From Leeuwenhoekiella aestuarii (GTDB taxonomy: Bacteria; Bacteroidota; Bacteroidia; Flavobacteriales; Flavobacteriaceae), in contig NZ_QOVJ01000002.1 of the NCBI RefSeq assembly GCF_004104055.1, forward strand, positions 310,001 through 374,000: a stretch of 64,000 nt of DNA. Direction: 5' to 3'. Positions 8,968-17,010 of the stretch are shown piece after piece. Numbering within the stretch: position 1 is the first letter of the stretch; each line of letters begins with the position of its first letter. The notes beneath the pieces are model-generated. The model was not told the origin of the DNA, did not search any database, and saw only the letters and a list, made by a program, of their open reading frames with translations. A program made the translations under genes and the position numbers.

Positions 8968-9792
8968 ATGTCCTATAATTTATTAAAAGGAAAACGAGGT
9001 ATAATCTTTGGCGCGCTTGACGAAAATTCTATCGCATGGAAAACCGCAGAGCGTGTTCACGAAGAAGGCGGAACCTTTGTATTGACAAATGCTCCTATTG
9101 CAATGCGTATGGGAAGCATCAATAAACTTGCAGAAAAAACAGGATCAAAAATTATTCCTGCTGATGCAACTTCAGTTGAAGATTTAGAGACTCTTGTTGC
9201 CGGTGCAGTTGAAGAGTTAGGTGGTAAAATAGACTTTGTTCTTCATAGTATTGGTATGTCTATTAATGTGCGTAAAGGTCGTCACTATACCGATCAAAAA
9301 TACGATTGGACTCAGAAGGGAACAGACGTGAGTGCGATGTCTTTTCACAAGACAATGCAGGTGCTTTATAAGCAAGATGCGATGAATGAGTGGGGAAGCA
9401 TCGTTGCTTTGACTTATATGGCTGCACAGCGTGTTTTTCCTGATTATAATGATATGGCAGATAATAAAGCCTATTTAGAAAGTATTGCGCGTAGTTTTGG
9501 TTATTTCTTCGGAAGAGATAAAAAAGTGCGGGTGAATACAATTTCTCAATCTCCAACACCTACTACAGCTGGTCAAGGAGTAAAAGGATTTGATGGCTTT
9601 ATTGCTTATGCAGATAAAATGAGTCCGTTAGGAAACGCTACTGCCCAAGATTGTGCAGACTACACCGTTTCTCTATTTTCAGATTTAACGAAAAAAGTTA
9701 CGCTTCAGAATTTATTTCACGATGGCGGCTTCAGTAATATGGGAGTTAGCGATGCCGTGATGGAAGCTTTTGTAGAAGCAGAAGAAAAATAA
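8968..9792 (+). CDS. fabI: Enoyl-[acyl-carrier-protein] reductase (NADH) FabI
   Basis: FabI catalyses the last reduction of each fatty-acid elongation cycle in the cytoplasm. The 274-residue short-chain dehydrogenase has the FabI-specific cofactor region GALDENSIAWKTA and the spaced catalytic pair in YNDMADNK (Tyr-x6-Lys), preceded by LTYMAAQRVFP. The substrate-loop region TTAGQGVKGFDGF is also typical. It has its own -7 box and is followed by a strong hairpin terminator, so it is probably monocistronic. Confidence 0.96.
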   Translation: MSYNLLKGKRGIIFGALDENSIAWKTAERVHEEGGTFVLTNAPIAMRMGSINKLAEKTGSKIIPADATSVEDLETLVAGAVEELGGKIDFVLHSIGMSINVRKGRHYTDQKYDWTQKGTDVSAMSFHKTMQVLYKQDAMNEWGSIVALTYMAAQRVFPDYNDMADNKAYLESIARSFGYFFGRDKKVRVNTISQSPTPTTAGQGVKGFDGFIAYADKMSPLGNATAQDCADYTVSLFSDLTKKVTLQNLFHDGGFSNMGVSDAVMEAFVEAEEK

Positions 9793-9810
9793 GCTCAGGC
9801 TATAATTTTA

Positions 9811-9846
9811 AAATGCCCGAAGTCCGGTGACTATCGGGCATTTTTT
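9811..9846 (+). terminator. Intrinsic terminator after fabI
   Basis: An inverted repeat AATGCCCGA / TCGGGCATT with a 13-base loop is followed by a run of six T. It lies 19 bases past the fabI stop. Confidence 0.85.
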
Positions 9847-9956
9847 ATGATATAACTTGTCGTTGAATAATAAATAAGCTTTTGTTTAAGTTTAAAAACT
9901 AGCTAACCTCAATTATAGCATAAAGCGTAATTTAGCCAAAATACTACGTGTAAAAT

Positions 9957-10955
9957 ATGTTGATAAAACTTTCCATCATAATCCCCGTTTATAACAGACC
10001 TCAAGAGGTGCAAGAACTGTTAGAAAGTTTTAAGAAACAGAATTATGCTCAACCTTATGAGATTGTTATTGTAGAAGATGGTTCTACTAAAAGTTCAGAG
10101 AAAGTTTGTAAAGCTTTTAAGGATTTAAATATCACTTATTTGTTTAAAGATAATTCTGGACCCGGGGCATCCCGCAATTACGGAATGCAACGCGCTTTAG
10201 GAAATTATTTTATAATACTGGATAGTGATTGTGTGTTGCCAGAAAATTATTTGAAGCTTGTTTCAGACTCTCTAAATCGTGAGTTTATAGATTTTTTTGG
10301 TGGGCCTGATGCTGCTCATAAAGATTTCACATCATTACAAAAGTCAATTAATTACGCGATGACCTCTTTGTTTACTACAGGGGGAATACGTGGAAGAAAA
10401 GAGGGTAAAAGCAAATTTGAGCCGCGTAGTTTTAATATGGGGATTTCAAAAGAAGCATTTGAAGCTTCAGGAGGATTTGGTAAAATTCATCCCGGTGAAG
10501 ATCCAGATTTGAGTATAAGACTTTGGGGTCTAGGCTTTGACTCCAAATTGATTCCAGAAGCGTTTGTATATCATAAACGTCGAATTTCATGGTCTAAATT
10601 TTATATTCAGGTTAAAAAATTTGGTACTGTTAGGCCTGTTCTTACCAGCTGGCATCCACAAACTGCAAAACTTACGTATTGGTTCCCTACATGCTTTACA
10701 CTAGGTTTGATTTTGGCATTTATTCTTGCAATGTTTGAGGTTTATTTACCGGTGTTGTTTGTTTTAGGTTATCTTATTTTAATTGCTTTAGATTCCACAT
10801 TAAAAAATAAAAGTCTGAGTATAGGTTTACTATCTGTATGGGCAGTATTGGTTCAGTTTGTAGGGTATGGCTTTGCTTTTTTAGAATCCAAAATCAAAAT
10901 AGGATTACTCAAAAAGGATCCTTTAAAAGAATACCCACACTTATTTTTTAAATAA
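9957..10955 (+). CDS. Family 2 glycosyltransferase with C-terminal membrane segments
   Basis: This 332-residue protein has a GT-A fold: IIIPVYNRP (8-16), the nucleotide-sugar contact VEDGS (39-43), GPGASRNYGM and the metal-binding DSD motif (89-91). A GEDPDLSIRL segment later supplies the acceptor-side acidic residues. Two or three hydrophobic helices around residues 245-310 tether it to the inner membrane. A polysaccharide or glycolipid role is likely, but the donor and acceptor cannot be read from sequence. It is followed after 23 bases by the YbbR gene. Confidence 0.88.
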   Translation: MLIKLSIIIPVYNRPQEVQELLESFKKQNYAQPYEIVIVEDGSTKSSEKVCKAFKDLNITYLFKDNSGPGASRNYGMQRALGNYFIILDSDCVLPENYLKLVSDSLNREFIDFFGGPDAAHKDFTSLQKSINYAMTSLFTTGGIRGRKEGKSKFEPRSFNMGISKEAFEASGGFGKIHPGEDPDLSIRLWGLGFDSKLIPEAFVYHKRRISWSKFYIQVKKFGTVRPVLTSWHPQTAKLTYWFPTCFTLGLILAFILAMFEVYLPVLFVLGYLILIALDSTLKNKSLSIGLLSVWAVLVQFVGYGFAFLESKIKIGLLKKDPLKEYPHLFFK

Positions 10956-10978
10956 TTTTAATTGAATAAAATCTGAAT

Positions 10979-11923
10979 ATGGCAGATCGAAAAAAACGTA
11001 GTAAAAATGCAAATCTTCGGGTTTTTATGACCATTCTGGTGGTTGTGGCTACAATATCTGTTATGATCAAGTTGAATCGAAATTTCAGCTTTACAGTTAA
11101 AGTTCCGTTGAAGTTTCAAAATTTATCTGAAGATCAGATTTTAAAATCCGCATCTACCAATACAGTTGAAGTTACCGGGAAGGCGAGTGGTTACGATTAT
11201 TTTAAATACAGATTCTTTTCGCAGGATTTTCCAATTGATTTATCTCAACTTTCCAGAAATAAAAATCGATCATATTATGTTTTTAATGACGAGAATGACG
11301 CATTAAAAGGAAGTCTAAGTGGTAGTGAAATAACTTCTTTTGAACCAGATACTGTATTTTTTGATCTGGATAGAAATTTTGATAAGAAAATACCTGTTGT
11401 TCCTAAGTATAGCATTACGTTTGCACCAGGTTATGGTAGTTTAGCGGGATTTAAAATTAAACCAGATTCAATTACCATACGTGGTCCGCAGACTGAAGTT
11501 GATACCATTTCACAAATTTTCACTGAAGAATTAAAGTTTCAGGACGTACGGAATTCTAAAGCAGATAGTATCAATCTTACTTTTGGAAAAGATATTCCTT
11601 TAGTGAATTTGGCTCCCGGTCGAGTCGCTTATACTTTAGCTGTTGATAAGTTTACCGAAGGCAACGTGTCAGTCCCGCTTCAACTTATTAATGTGCCATC
11701 TAATGTTACAGCTAAGGTATTTCCAAAGCGGGTTAATGTGATATTTAATGTGAATCTGAGTAACTACGAGCAAGTAAAATCTTCAGATTTTAAAGTGGTT
11801 GTTGATTTTAACGAAATAGACAGTCTTTCTACATCTTTAACGCCTCAGGTTCTGGAAGCTCCGGAGTATGTGCGTGACATTCGTTTAAGCGAAAGCACTG
11901 TACAATATTTATTAGTAAAATGA
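10979..11923 (+). CDS. YbbR-like domain protein
   Basis: A single membrane helix near the N-terminus (residues about 13-32, LRVFMTILVVVATISVMIKL) anchors a large extracytoplasmic region made of repeated YbbR-type beta domains; the second contains SITIRGPQTEVDTIS, a common YbbR signature. In Firmicutes the YbbR protein CdaR regulates the diadenylate cyclase, but the partner here is unknown. It overlaps coaE by 4 bases, a pairing common in flavobacteria. Confidence 0.83.
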   Translation: MADRKKRSKNANLRVFMTILVVVATISVMIKLNRNFSFTVKVPLKFQNLSEDQILKSASTNTVEVTGKASGYDYFKYRFFSQDFPIDLSQLSRNKNRSYYVFNDENDALKGSLSGSEITSFEPDTVFFDLDRNFDKKIPVVPKYSITFAPGYGSLAGFKIKPDSITIRGPQTEVDTISQIFTEELKFQDVRNSKADSINLTFGKDIPLVNLAPGRVAYTLAVDKFTEGNVSVPLQLINVPSNVTAKVFPKRVNVIFNVNLSNYEQVKSSDFKVVVDFNEIDSLSTSLTPQVLEAPEYVRDIRLSESTVQYLLVK

Positions 11924-12513
11924 TCATAGTAGGTATAACCGGAGGAATAGGAAGTGGTAAAACTACAATCGCGAAGTATTTTTCTTCAGAATTTGGTATC
12001 CCGGTTTACTATGCAGATACTGAAGCTAAAGCATTGATGAATACAGAAGCGTTGCGAAAGCAAGTTATAAGACTTCTGGGAAAAGCTTCTTATAAAGAAG
12101 GTGAACTTGATCGTAAATATGTCGCAGATAAAGTTTTTAAGGATAAAGATTTATTAGAAAAACTCAATCAAATTGTTCATCCGGCAGTAGGTAAACATTT
12201 TAAAAACTGGTGTGCTCAACAAGATGCTCCATATGTTTTAAAGGAAGCTGCAATACTTTTTGAGAACGATACAGCTTCTGGACTAGATTATACGATTCTC
12301 ATTACGGCACCAAAAAAAATGCGAATTTATCGTGTTTTAGAACGTGACGATTCTACGGTTGAAGACATAGAAAACCGGATGAATAAGCAATGGGATGATG
12401 CAAAAAAGATTCCGTTAGCAGACTTTATAATCGAGAACATTGAATTGGATAGTAGCAAACTACAGGCTAAAAATATTCATCATCAAATCTTGCGAGACCG
12501 CGTAAATACATAG
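11920..12513 (+). CDS. coaE: Dephospho-CoA kinase
   Basis: CoaE phosphorylates the 3'-hydroxyl of dephospho-CoA, the final step of CoA synthesis. The 197-residue protein has the P-loop GGIGSGKTT (8-16), the ADTEAKAL segment, the VHPAVGKHF motif and a lid region around ERDDSTVEDIENRM. Its ATG overlaps the end of the YbbR gene by 4 bases, so it is translationally coupled. Confidence 0.95.
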   Translation: MIIVGITGGIGSGKTTIAKYFSSEFGIPVYYADTEAKALMNTEALRKQVIRLLGKASYKEGELDRKYVADKVFKDKDLLEKLNQIVHPAVGKHFKNWCAQQDAPYVLKEAAILFENDTASGLDYTILITAPKKMRIYRVLERDDSTVEDIENRMNKQWDDAKKIPLADFIIENIELDSSKLQAKNIHHQILRDRVNT

Positions 12514-12554
12514 TTCATTCTTGTTAACATTTGGTTAAACCACCAAAGCGCTAA

Positions 12555-14150
12555 ATGTTAAAATCATACATTTGGGCTATGAATAAAAATCTATTTGTAC
12601 TCCTTGTCGTGCTGATGAGCCTATCTCTCATAGGCATCATTTTTGTTCAGGGCTATTGGATATCAAATAGTATTGAGGCGAAACGCGGTCAGTTTGCATT
12701 TAATGCTAAACAGGTCTTAAAAGAAGTTTCTCGTGATATTCAAATGAAAGAGGTAAATGACTGGTATAATCCTGTTTTGCGTATGCGAGACAGTCTTGGA
12801 GTTCCTGATGATGTTAGCCTCTATGATTTGATTTACAAACAAGATGATTCATTGACTAATGAGTCTTTCATTTTTAGAAACAGTATTGTAGAGCAAGACT
12901 ATAAGTTAAGTGCACCAATTCTAGATTATGAAGTTGACAGTATAAAATTTAAAAGATACTTACAGCGACAATACACTCAAATAATAGATAAAAATGATAT
13001 TGACAATTCTGAAGTAGACCGTACTAAAGTTTTGACAAGAATGTCTGATTTAAGCGAGATAGAGCGCTATAATATTGAGCAGGCTGTAATGTATATAACA
13101 CGTAAAATACCTATTCATAAGCGTGTTGAAGAAGAGGAGTTGGAGCGTTTACTAACTATGGAGTTAGCAGAGCGTGATATGGATACCAATTTTGAGTATG
13201 CTATATATAGTAACAATTTGGTTACTAACGTTCGTTCAGAAGATTTTGACTTACAGTCTCCAGATCAGAACTTCAGTGTTCCTCTATTTACTGATAACGA
13301 GGGGAACAATGATTATGAGTTAGTAGCTAATTTTCCGGGTGAGAAGAAGTTTGTTGTTTCTTCAGTGATAGGAATGGGAGGGTTGAGTATTTTGTTTACC
13401 CTGATCATTGTTATTGCTTACAGTAGTGCTTTACAGCAGTTGGTTAAACAGCGTCAGATTTCAGAAATAAAGACTGATTTTATAAATAATATGACGCACG
13501 AGTTTAAGACCCCTATAGCGACTATAAACTTAGCTTTAGATGCGATTAAAAATCCAAAAATAAATGGTAACCCCGAAGCGCTAAAACGTTATATGGGGAT
13601 GATCCGGGAAGAAAATAAGCGTATGCATGCTCAGGTTGAAAATGTATTACGTATTTCTAAACTTGAAAAGAATGAACTTGATATCCGTAAAGAACGTCTA
13701 AAACTTCACGATATCATTGAAGATGCAATCTCTCATATAGAGCTTATTGTAGAAGATAAGCAAGGGTATGTAAATACACATTTTGGAGCAGTAAAGAGTT
13801 CGGTTTTAGCCAATGAGTCACATTTTACAAATGTATTGGTTAATATTCTAGACAATGCGGTAAAGTATTCTACAGATGAACCTAAGATTGATATCTATAC
13901 AGAAAACCTAAAGAATTTCATATTGGTAAAAATTAAAGACCAAGGTGATGGAATGACTAAACAAGTTCAGAAAAAAATATTTGATAAATTTTATCGCGAG
14001 CATACCGGCGATATACATAACGTAAAAGGACATGGCCTTGGCTTAGCTTATGCAAAGCGTATGGTAGAAGATCACGCAGGTGAGATCTGGGTACAAAGTG
14101 AGAAGGGCAAAGGCAGCACGTTCATAATTAAATTACCACTAATATCTTAA
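12555..14150 (+). CDS. Membrane sensor histidine kinase
   Basis: Two transmembrane segments (near residues 10-32 and 273-293) enclose a periplasmic sensing region of about 240 residues with no recognised domain. The cytoplasmic part has HisKA with the phosphoacceptor in MTHEFKTPIATIN (His315) and an HATPase domain with NILDNAVKYS, DQGDGM and GHGLGLAYAKRMV. A second in-frame ATG at 12579 would also leave the first helix intact. It is followed by its cognate regulator after 5 bases. The pair resembles RprX/RprY of Bacteroides. Confidence 0.9.
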   Translation: MLKSYIWAMNKNLFVLLVVLMSLSLIGIIFVQGYWISNSIEAKRGQFAFNAKQVLKEVSRDIQMKEVNDWYNPVLRMRDSLGVPDDVSLYDLIYKQDDSLTNESFIFRNSIVEQDYKLSAPILDYEVDSIKFKRYLQRQYTQIIDKNDIDNSEVDRTKVLTRMSDLSEIERYNIEQAVMYITRKIPIHKRVEEEELERLLTMELAERDMDTNFEYAIYSNNLVTNVRSEDFDLQSPDQNFSVPLFTDNEGNNDYELVANFPGEKKFVVSSVIGMGGLSILFTLIIVIAYSSALQQLVKQRQISEIKTDFINNMTHEFKTPIATINLALDAIKNPKINGNPEALKRYMGMIREENKRMHAQVENVLRISKLEKNELDIRKERLKLHDIIEDAISHIELIVEDKQGYVNTHFGAVKSSVLANESHFTNVLVNILDNAVKYSTDEPKIDIYTENLKNFILVKIKDQGDGMTKQVQKKIFDKFYREHTGDIHNVKGHGLGLAYAKRMVEDHAGEIWVQSEKGKGSTFIIKLPLIS

Positions 14151-14155
14151 ACATA

Positions 14156-14875
14156 ATGGAAACAGAAAACAAAAAAATCTTACTCGTAGAGGACGATCCA
14201 AATTTCGGAACGGTTCTTAAAGATTACCTTTCAATGAACGACTATGACGTTACCCACGCCAAAAATGGTATGGAAGGCTTTGAGAAATTTAAAAAAGACG
14301 ACTTTGATCTGTGTATCTTAGATGTGATGATGCCTTATAAAGATGGTTTTACATTGGCTAAAGAAATACGCGAGAAAAACGAAGATGTGCCTATTATTTT
14401 CTTAACCGCTAAAGCGATGAAAGAAGATGTATTGAAAGGATACAAAGTAGGGGCAGATGATTACCTGAACAAGCCTTTTGATAGTGAAGTATTGCTTATG
14501 AAGATCAAAGCAATTATGATGCGTAAGGCTACAGATTCTGTTGCAGACAGCAAGCAGTTTGAATTCAATATAGGTAACTTCTTCTTAAATTCTAAGCTAC
14601 GTTTCTTAACATATAAAGACGAAGAGCCTAACAAACTTTCTCCTAAAGAAAACGAATTATTACGTCTGTTAGCTTTGCATGAAAATGATTTAATGCCTCG
14701 CGAATTGGCTCTTACAAAGATATGGAGAGACGATAACTACTTTACATCTCGTAGTATGGATGTCTATATCGCAAAATTACGTAAATATTTAAAGCGTGAT
14801 GATACAGTAGAAATACTCAATATTCACGGTGAAGGTTTCCGCCTTGTAGTTAAGAGTGAAGAAGAAAAAAAATAG
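14156..14875 (+). CDS. OmpR-family response regulator
   Basis: The 239-residue protein has a receiver domain with acidic pocket EDD (12-14), phosphoacceptor Asp56 in CILDVMMPYKDGF and the conserved Lys in DDYLNKPF. A winged-helix DNA-binding domain follows (KLSPKENELLRLLA, SRSMDVYIAKLRKYL, GEGFRLV). It is the partner of the kinase 5 bases upstream, and a bidirectional terminator follows. RprY-like by arrangement; target genes are unknown. Confidence 0.92.
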   Translation: METENKKILLVEDDPNFGTVLKDYLSMNDYDVTHAKNGMEGFEKFKKDDFDLCILDVMMPYKDGFTLAKEIREKNEDVPIIFLTAKAMKEDVLKGYKVGADDYLNKPFDSEVLLMKIKAIMMRKATDSVADSKQFEFNIGNFFLNSKLRFLTYKDEEPNKLSPKENELLRLLALHENDLMPRELALTKIWRDDNYFTSRSMDVYIAKLRKYLKRDDTVEILNIHGEGFRLVVKSEEEKK

Positions 14876-14885
14876 TGGTATAGAT

Positions 14886-14914
14886 AAGAGTGTCTTTTTT
14901 AAAAAGACACTCTT
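14886..14914. terminator. Bidirectional terminator between the response regulator and miaA
   Basis: AAGAGTGTCTTTTT and its reverse complement form a near-perfect hairpin with T/A tracts on both sides. It ends the plus-strand two-component operon and overlaps the last codons of the convergent miaA gene. Confidence 0.75.
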
Positions 14915-15807
14915 TCTTTTATCGTTGTTATAATTTCTTGGGAAGGAATCTCATGATCAAACCAGATAATTGACTCATCTTTACGATACCAGGTCAATTG
15001 GCGTTTTGCAAAGCGTCTGGTATTTTTCTTAATTTCTTCAATAGCAGTTTTTAAGTCATAAACGCCATCAAAATAACTAAATAGTTCCCGGTAGCCTACC
15101 GTTTGTAATGCATTGAGATGCTTTTTATGTTGTAAGTAGCGTACTTCCTCCAAAAGCCCGTTTTGCATCATGAGGTCTACACGCAAATTAATTCGGTCAT
15201 AAATAAGTTGCCGTTCTGCAGTAAGGCCTATTTTTATAAAATTAAAATTTCTCTTTACCGTATTTTTTGCTAAATAGGAAGAATAAGGATTTCCGGTACC
15301 TATACAGATTTCCAGAGCTCTAATTAAACGTTGTTTATTATCCAGATCTATTTTATTATAGTGAATAGGATCAAGGTCTTTTAAGAGGTTCTGTAAACTT
15401 TCAATACCATTGTTTTCTACCTGTAGAATTAAGTCTTCACGTATTTGAGAATTCACATCTGGAAAACGATCTAATCCGTTAAGCACTGCATCTACATATA
15501 GCCCAGAGCCACCTACCATAATAACAACATCGTGAACCTTAAAAAGGTCGTCGAGTTTTGAAATAGCTTCTTTTTCAAAAAGTCCTACATTATACTCTTT
15601 TTCGATAGATATATGCTGAATAAAATGATGTTTGGCAGCTGCCAACTCTTCATTGTTTGGCACAGCAGTTCCTATTTTCATTTCTTTAAAAAACTGCCTG
15701 GAATCTGCAGAAATGATTTCGGTATTAAACTGCTTGGCAAGTTTTATCCCCAGAACTGTTTTACCTATAGCTGTGGGGCCTACAACAGCGATTAAAGTTT
15801 TATTCAT
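14899..15807 (-). CDS. miaA: tRNA dimethylallyltransferase
   Basis: MiaA transfers the dimethylallyl group to A37 of tRNAs reading UNN codons. The 302-residue protein has the P-loop GPTAIGKT (10-17), the catalytic-region DSRQFFKEMKIGTA, the GGSGLYVDAVLNGL motif and a C-terminal RRFAKRQLTWYRK segment that contacts the tRNA. It overlaps the potassium channel gene by 8 bases, suggesting it is the last gene of a minus-strand operon. Confidence 0.95.
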   Translation of the reverse strand: MNKTLIAVVGPTAIGKTVLGIKLAKQFNTEIISADSRQFFKEMKIGTAVPNNEELAAAKHHFIQHISIEKEYNVGLFEKEAISKLDDLFKVHDVVIMVGGSGLYVDAVLNGLDRFPDVNSQIREDLILQVENNGIESLQNLLKDLDPIHYNKIDLDNKQRLIRALEICIGTGNPYSSYLAKNTVKRNFNFIKIGLTAERQLIYDRINLRVDLMMQNGLLEEVRYLQHKKHLNALQTVGYRELFSYFDGVYDLKTAIEEIKKNTRRFAKRQLTWYRKDESIIWFDHEIPSQEIITTIKERVSF

Positions 15808-16645
15808 AATGAAGACTGTATCCGCATTGGTGACAATATTTTGCAGAATCCTGGTGCTTTTTAGAACCGCAATTGTGGCAAACCTGTGTATTTAAATGTA
15901 GTTTTTGAGGATCAGGTTGTGGTTTATTACCTTTAGCCATTTCTGCACTTACAATACCTGTGGGTACTGCGATAATTCCGTAACCCATTATCATGATCAC
16001 GGTGGCTATAAACTGACCTAATGCTGTAACTGGTGCGATATCACCAAAACCTACAGTGGTTAACGTAACAATGCACCAGTAAATACTTACCGGAATACTT
16101 TTAAACCCGTGTTCTGGGCCTTCTACAATGTACATCAAAGTACCAGCGATGACCGACAGAATCATTACGGCAAATAAGAAAACCAAAATTTTTGGTCTGC
16201 TATCTTTTAAAGCTTTTGCCAGTTTGTTTCCCTCACCAATATACCGAGTCACTTTTAAAATCCTGAAAACGCGCAAAAGCCTTAAAGCTCTTATAGTTAG
16301 TAGCGCATTTGTACCCACAATAAAAAAAGATAGATACAACGGAATGGTAGATATGAAATCAATTAAGCCATAAAAGCTAAAAATATATGCCGTAGGTTTT
16401 CTGATTGAAATTACTCTCAAAATATATTCTATAGTGAAGAAAATGGTTATAAACCATTCTCCTATATAAAAATACTTACCGTATTCAGCTTGAAAAGATG
16501 AAACACTTTCAAGCATGACTAATACTACGCTCAGAAAAATTAAAATAAGTAGAACAACATCAAAAGCTTTTCCGGCGGGAGTATCTGCTTCATAAATTAT
16601 TTCATGAAGTTTTGTTTTCCAAGTATGTTTTTGTGGTTGTGTCAA
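15800..16645 (-). CDS. Voltage-gated-type potassium channel with C-terminal zinc ribbon
   Basis: This 281-residue ion transporter has six hydrophobic segments (residues about 27-240). The S4-like helix carries regularly spaced arginines (RALRLLRVFRILKVTR, 119-134), and the pore loop has the selectivity filter TVGFGD (197-202). The gate follows at about 205-233. Unusually, the cytoplasmic tail ends in a four-cysteine zinc ribbon (Cys256, Cys259, Cys271, Cys274). It overlaps miaA (8 bases) and the upstream lipoprotein gene (4 bases). K+ selectivity is inferred from the filter. Confidence 0.9.
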   Translation of the reverse strand: MTQPQKHTWKTKLHEIIYEADTPAGKAFDVVLLILIFLSVVLVMLESVSSFQAEYGKYFYIGEWFITIFFTIEYILRVISIRKPTAYIFSFYGLIDFISTIPLYLSFFIVGTNALLTIRALRLLRVFRILKVTRYIGEGNKLAKALKDSRPKILVFLFAVMILSVIAGTLMYIVEGPEHGFKSIPVSIYWCIVTLTTVGFGDIAPVTALGQFIATVIMIMGYGIIAVPTGIVSAEMAKGNKPQPDPQKLHLNTQVCHNCGSKKHQDSAKYCHQCGYSLHYE

Positions 16646-17007
16646 AGAGTTAATGTTAATTCTTCAAGATTTTTAGCCAAGAGTTGTTTTTTGAATGCTG
16701 GTTTGAATTCAAGTTCAATAACTCCTTTTGAAGCTTTAGAACCGTGTTTAGCTAAAGCTTTTTGCCCCTTTAAAACTGAAATTTTTGATAGTTCTGAAGG
16801 AGGAATAGTCTCTAGAAAATTATCTATTTTATAGAATTTACTGTCAATAAGCAGCACATACAATGGTTTATTTTCTTCAGCTGAAGTTGAAGATTGACAA
16901 ATGAGCCGTATTTGTTTTGTATCTGTTAGATCATCGTGCTCATTGTCTTGCACAGAACAATTGCAACAGAAAGCAAGCAAGAGAATAATAAGTAGCTTTT
17001 TGATCAT
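16642..17007 (-). CDS. Small lipoprotein with a TonB-plug-like C-terminal motif
   Basis: This 121-residue protein has a lipoprotein signal with two candidate cysteine sites (LAFCCNCS). Its C-terminal half, with KISVLKGQKALAKHGSKA followed by SKGVIELEF, strongly resembles the segment of TonB-dependent receptor plug domains that usually reads VLKdaaAtalYGsrGanGVI. No beta-barrel follows, so it is not a receptor. It is coupled to the channel gene by a 4-base overlap. The function is unknown. Confidence 0.7.
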   Translation of the reverse strand: MIKKLLIILLLAFCCNCSVQDNEHDDLTDTKQIRLICQSSTSAEENKPLYVLLIDSKFYKIDNFLETIPPSELSKISVLKGQKALAKHGSKASKGVIELEFKPAFKKQLLAKNLEELTLTL

Positions 17008-17010
17008 AGT

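Noticed and set aside
9263-9559. Open frame antisense to fabI
   Set aside because: No family likeness and full overlap with fabI, which has its catalytic motifs intact.
9907-9923. CTCAATTATAGCATAA resembling the dispersed palindrome
   Set aside because: It matches the consensus at about 12 of 16 positions but has no inverted symmetry, so chance in AT-rich DNA is likely.
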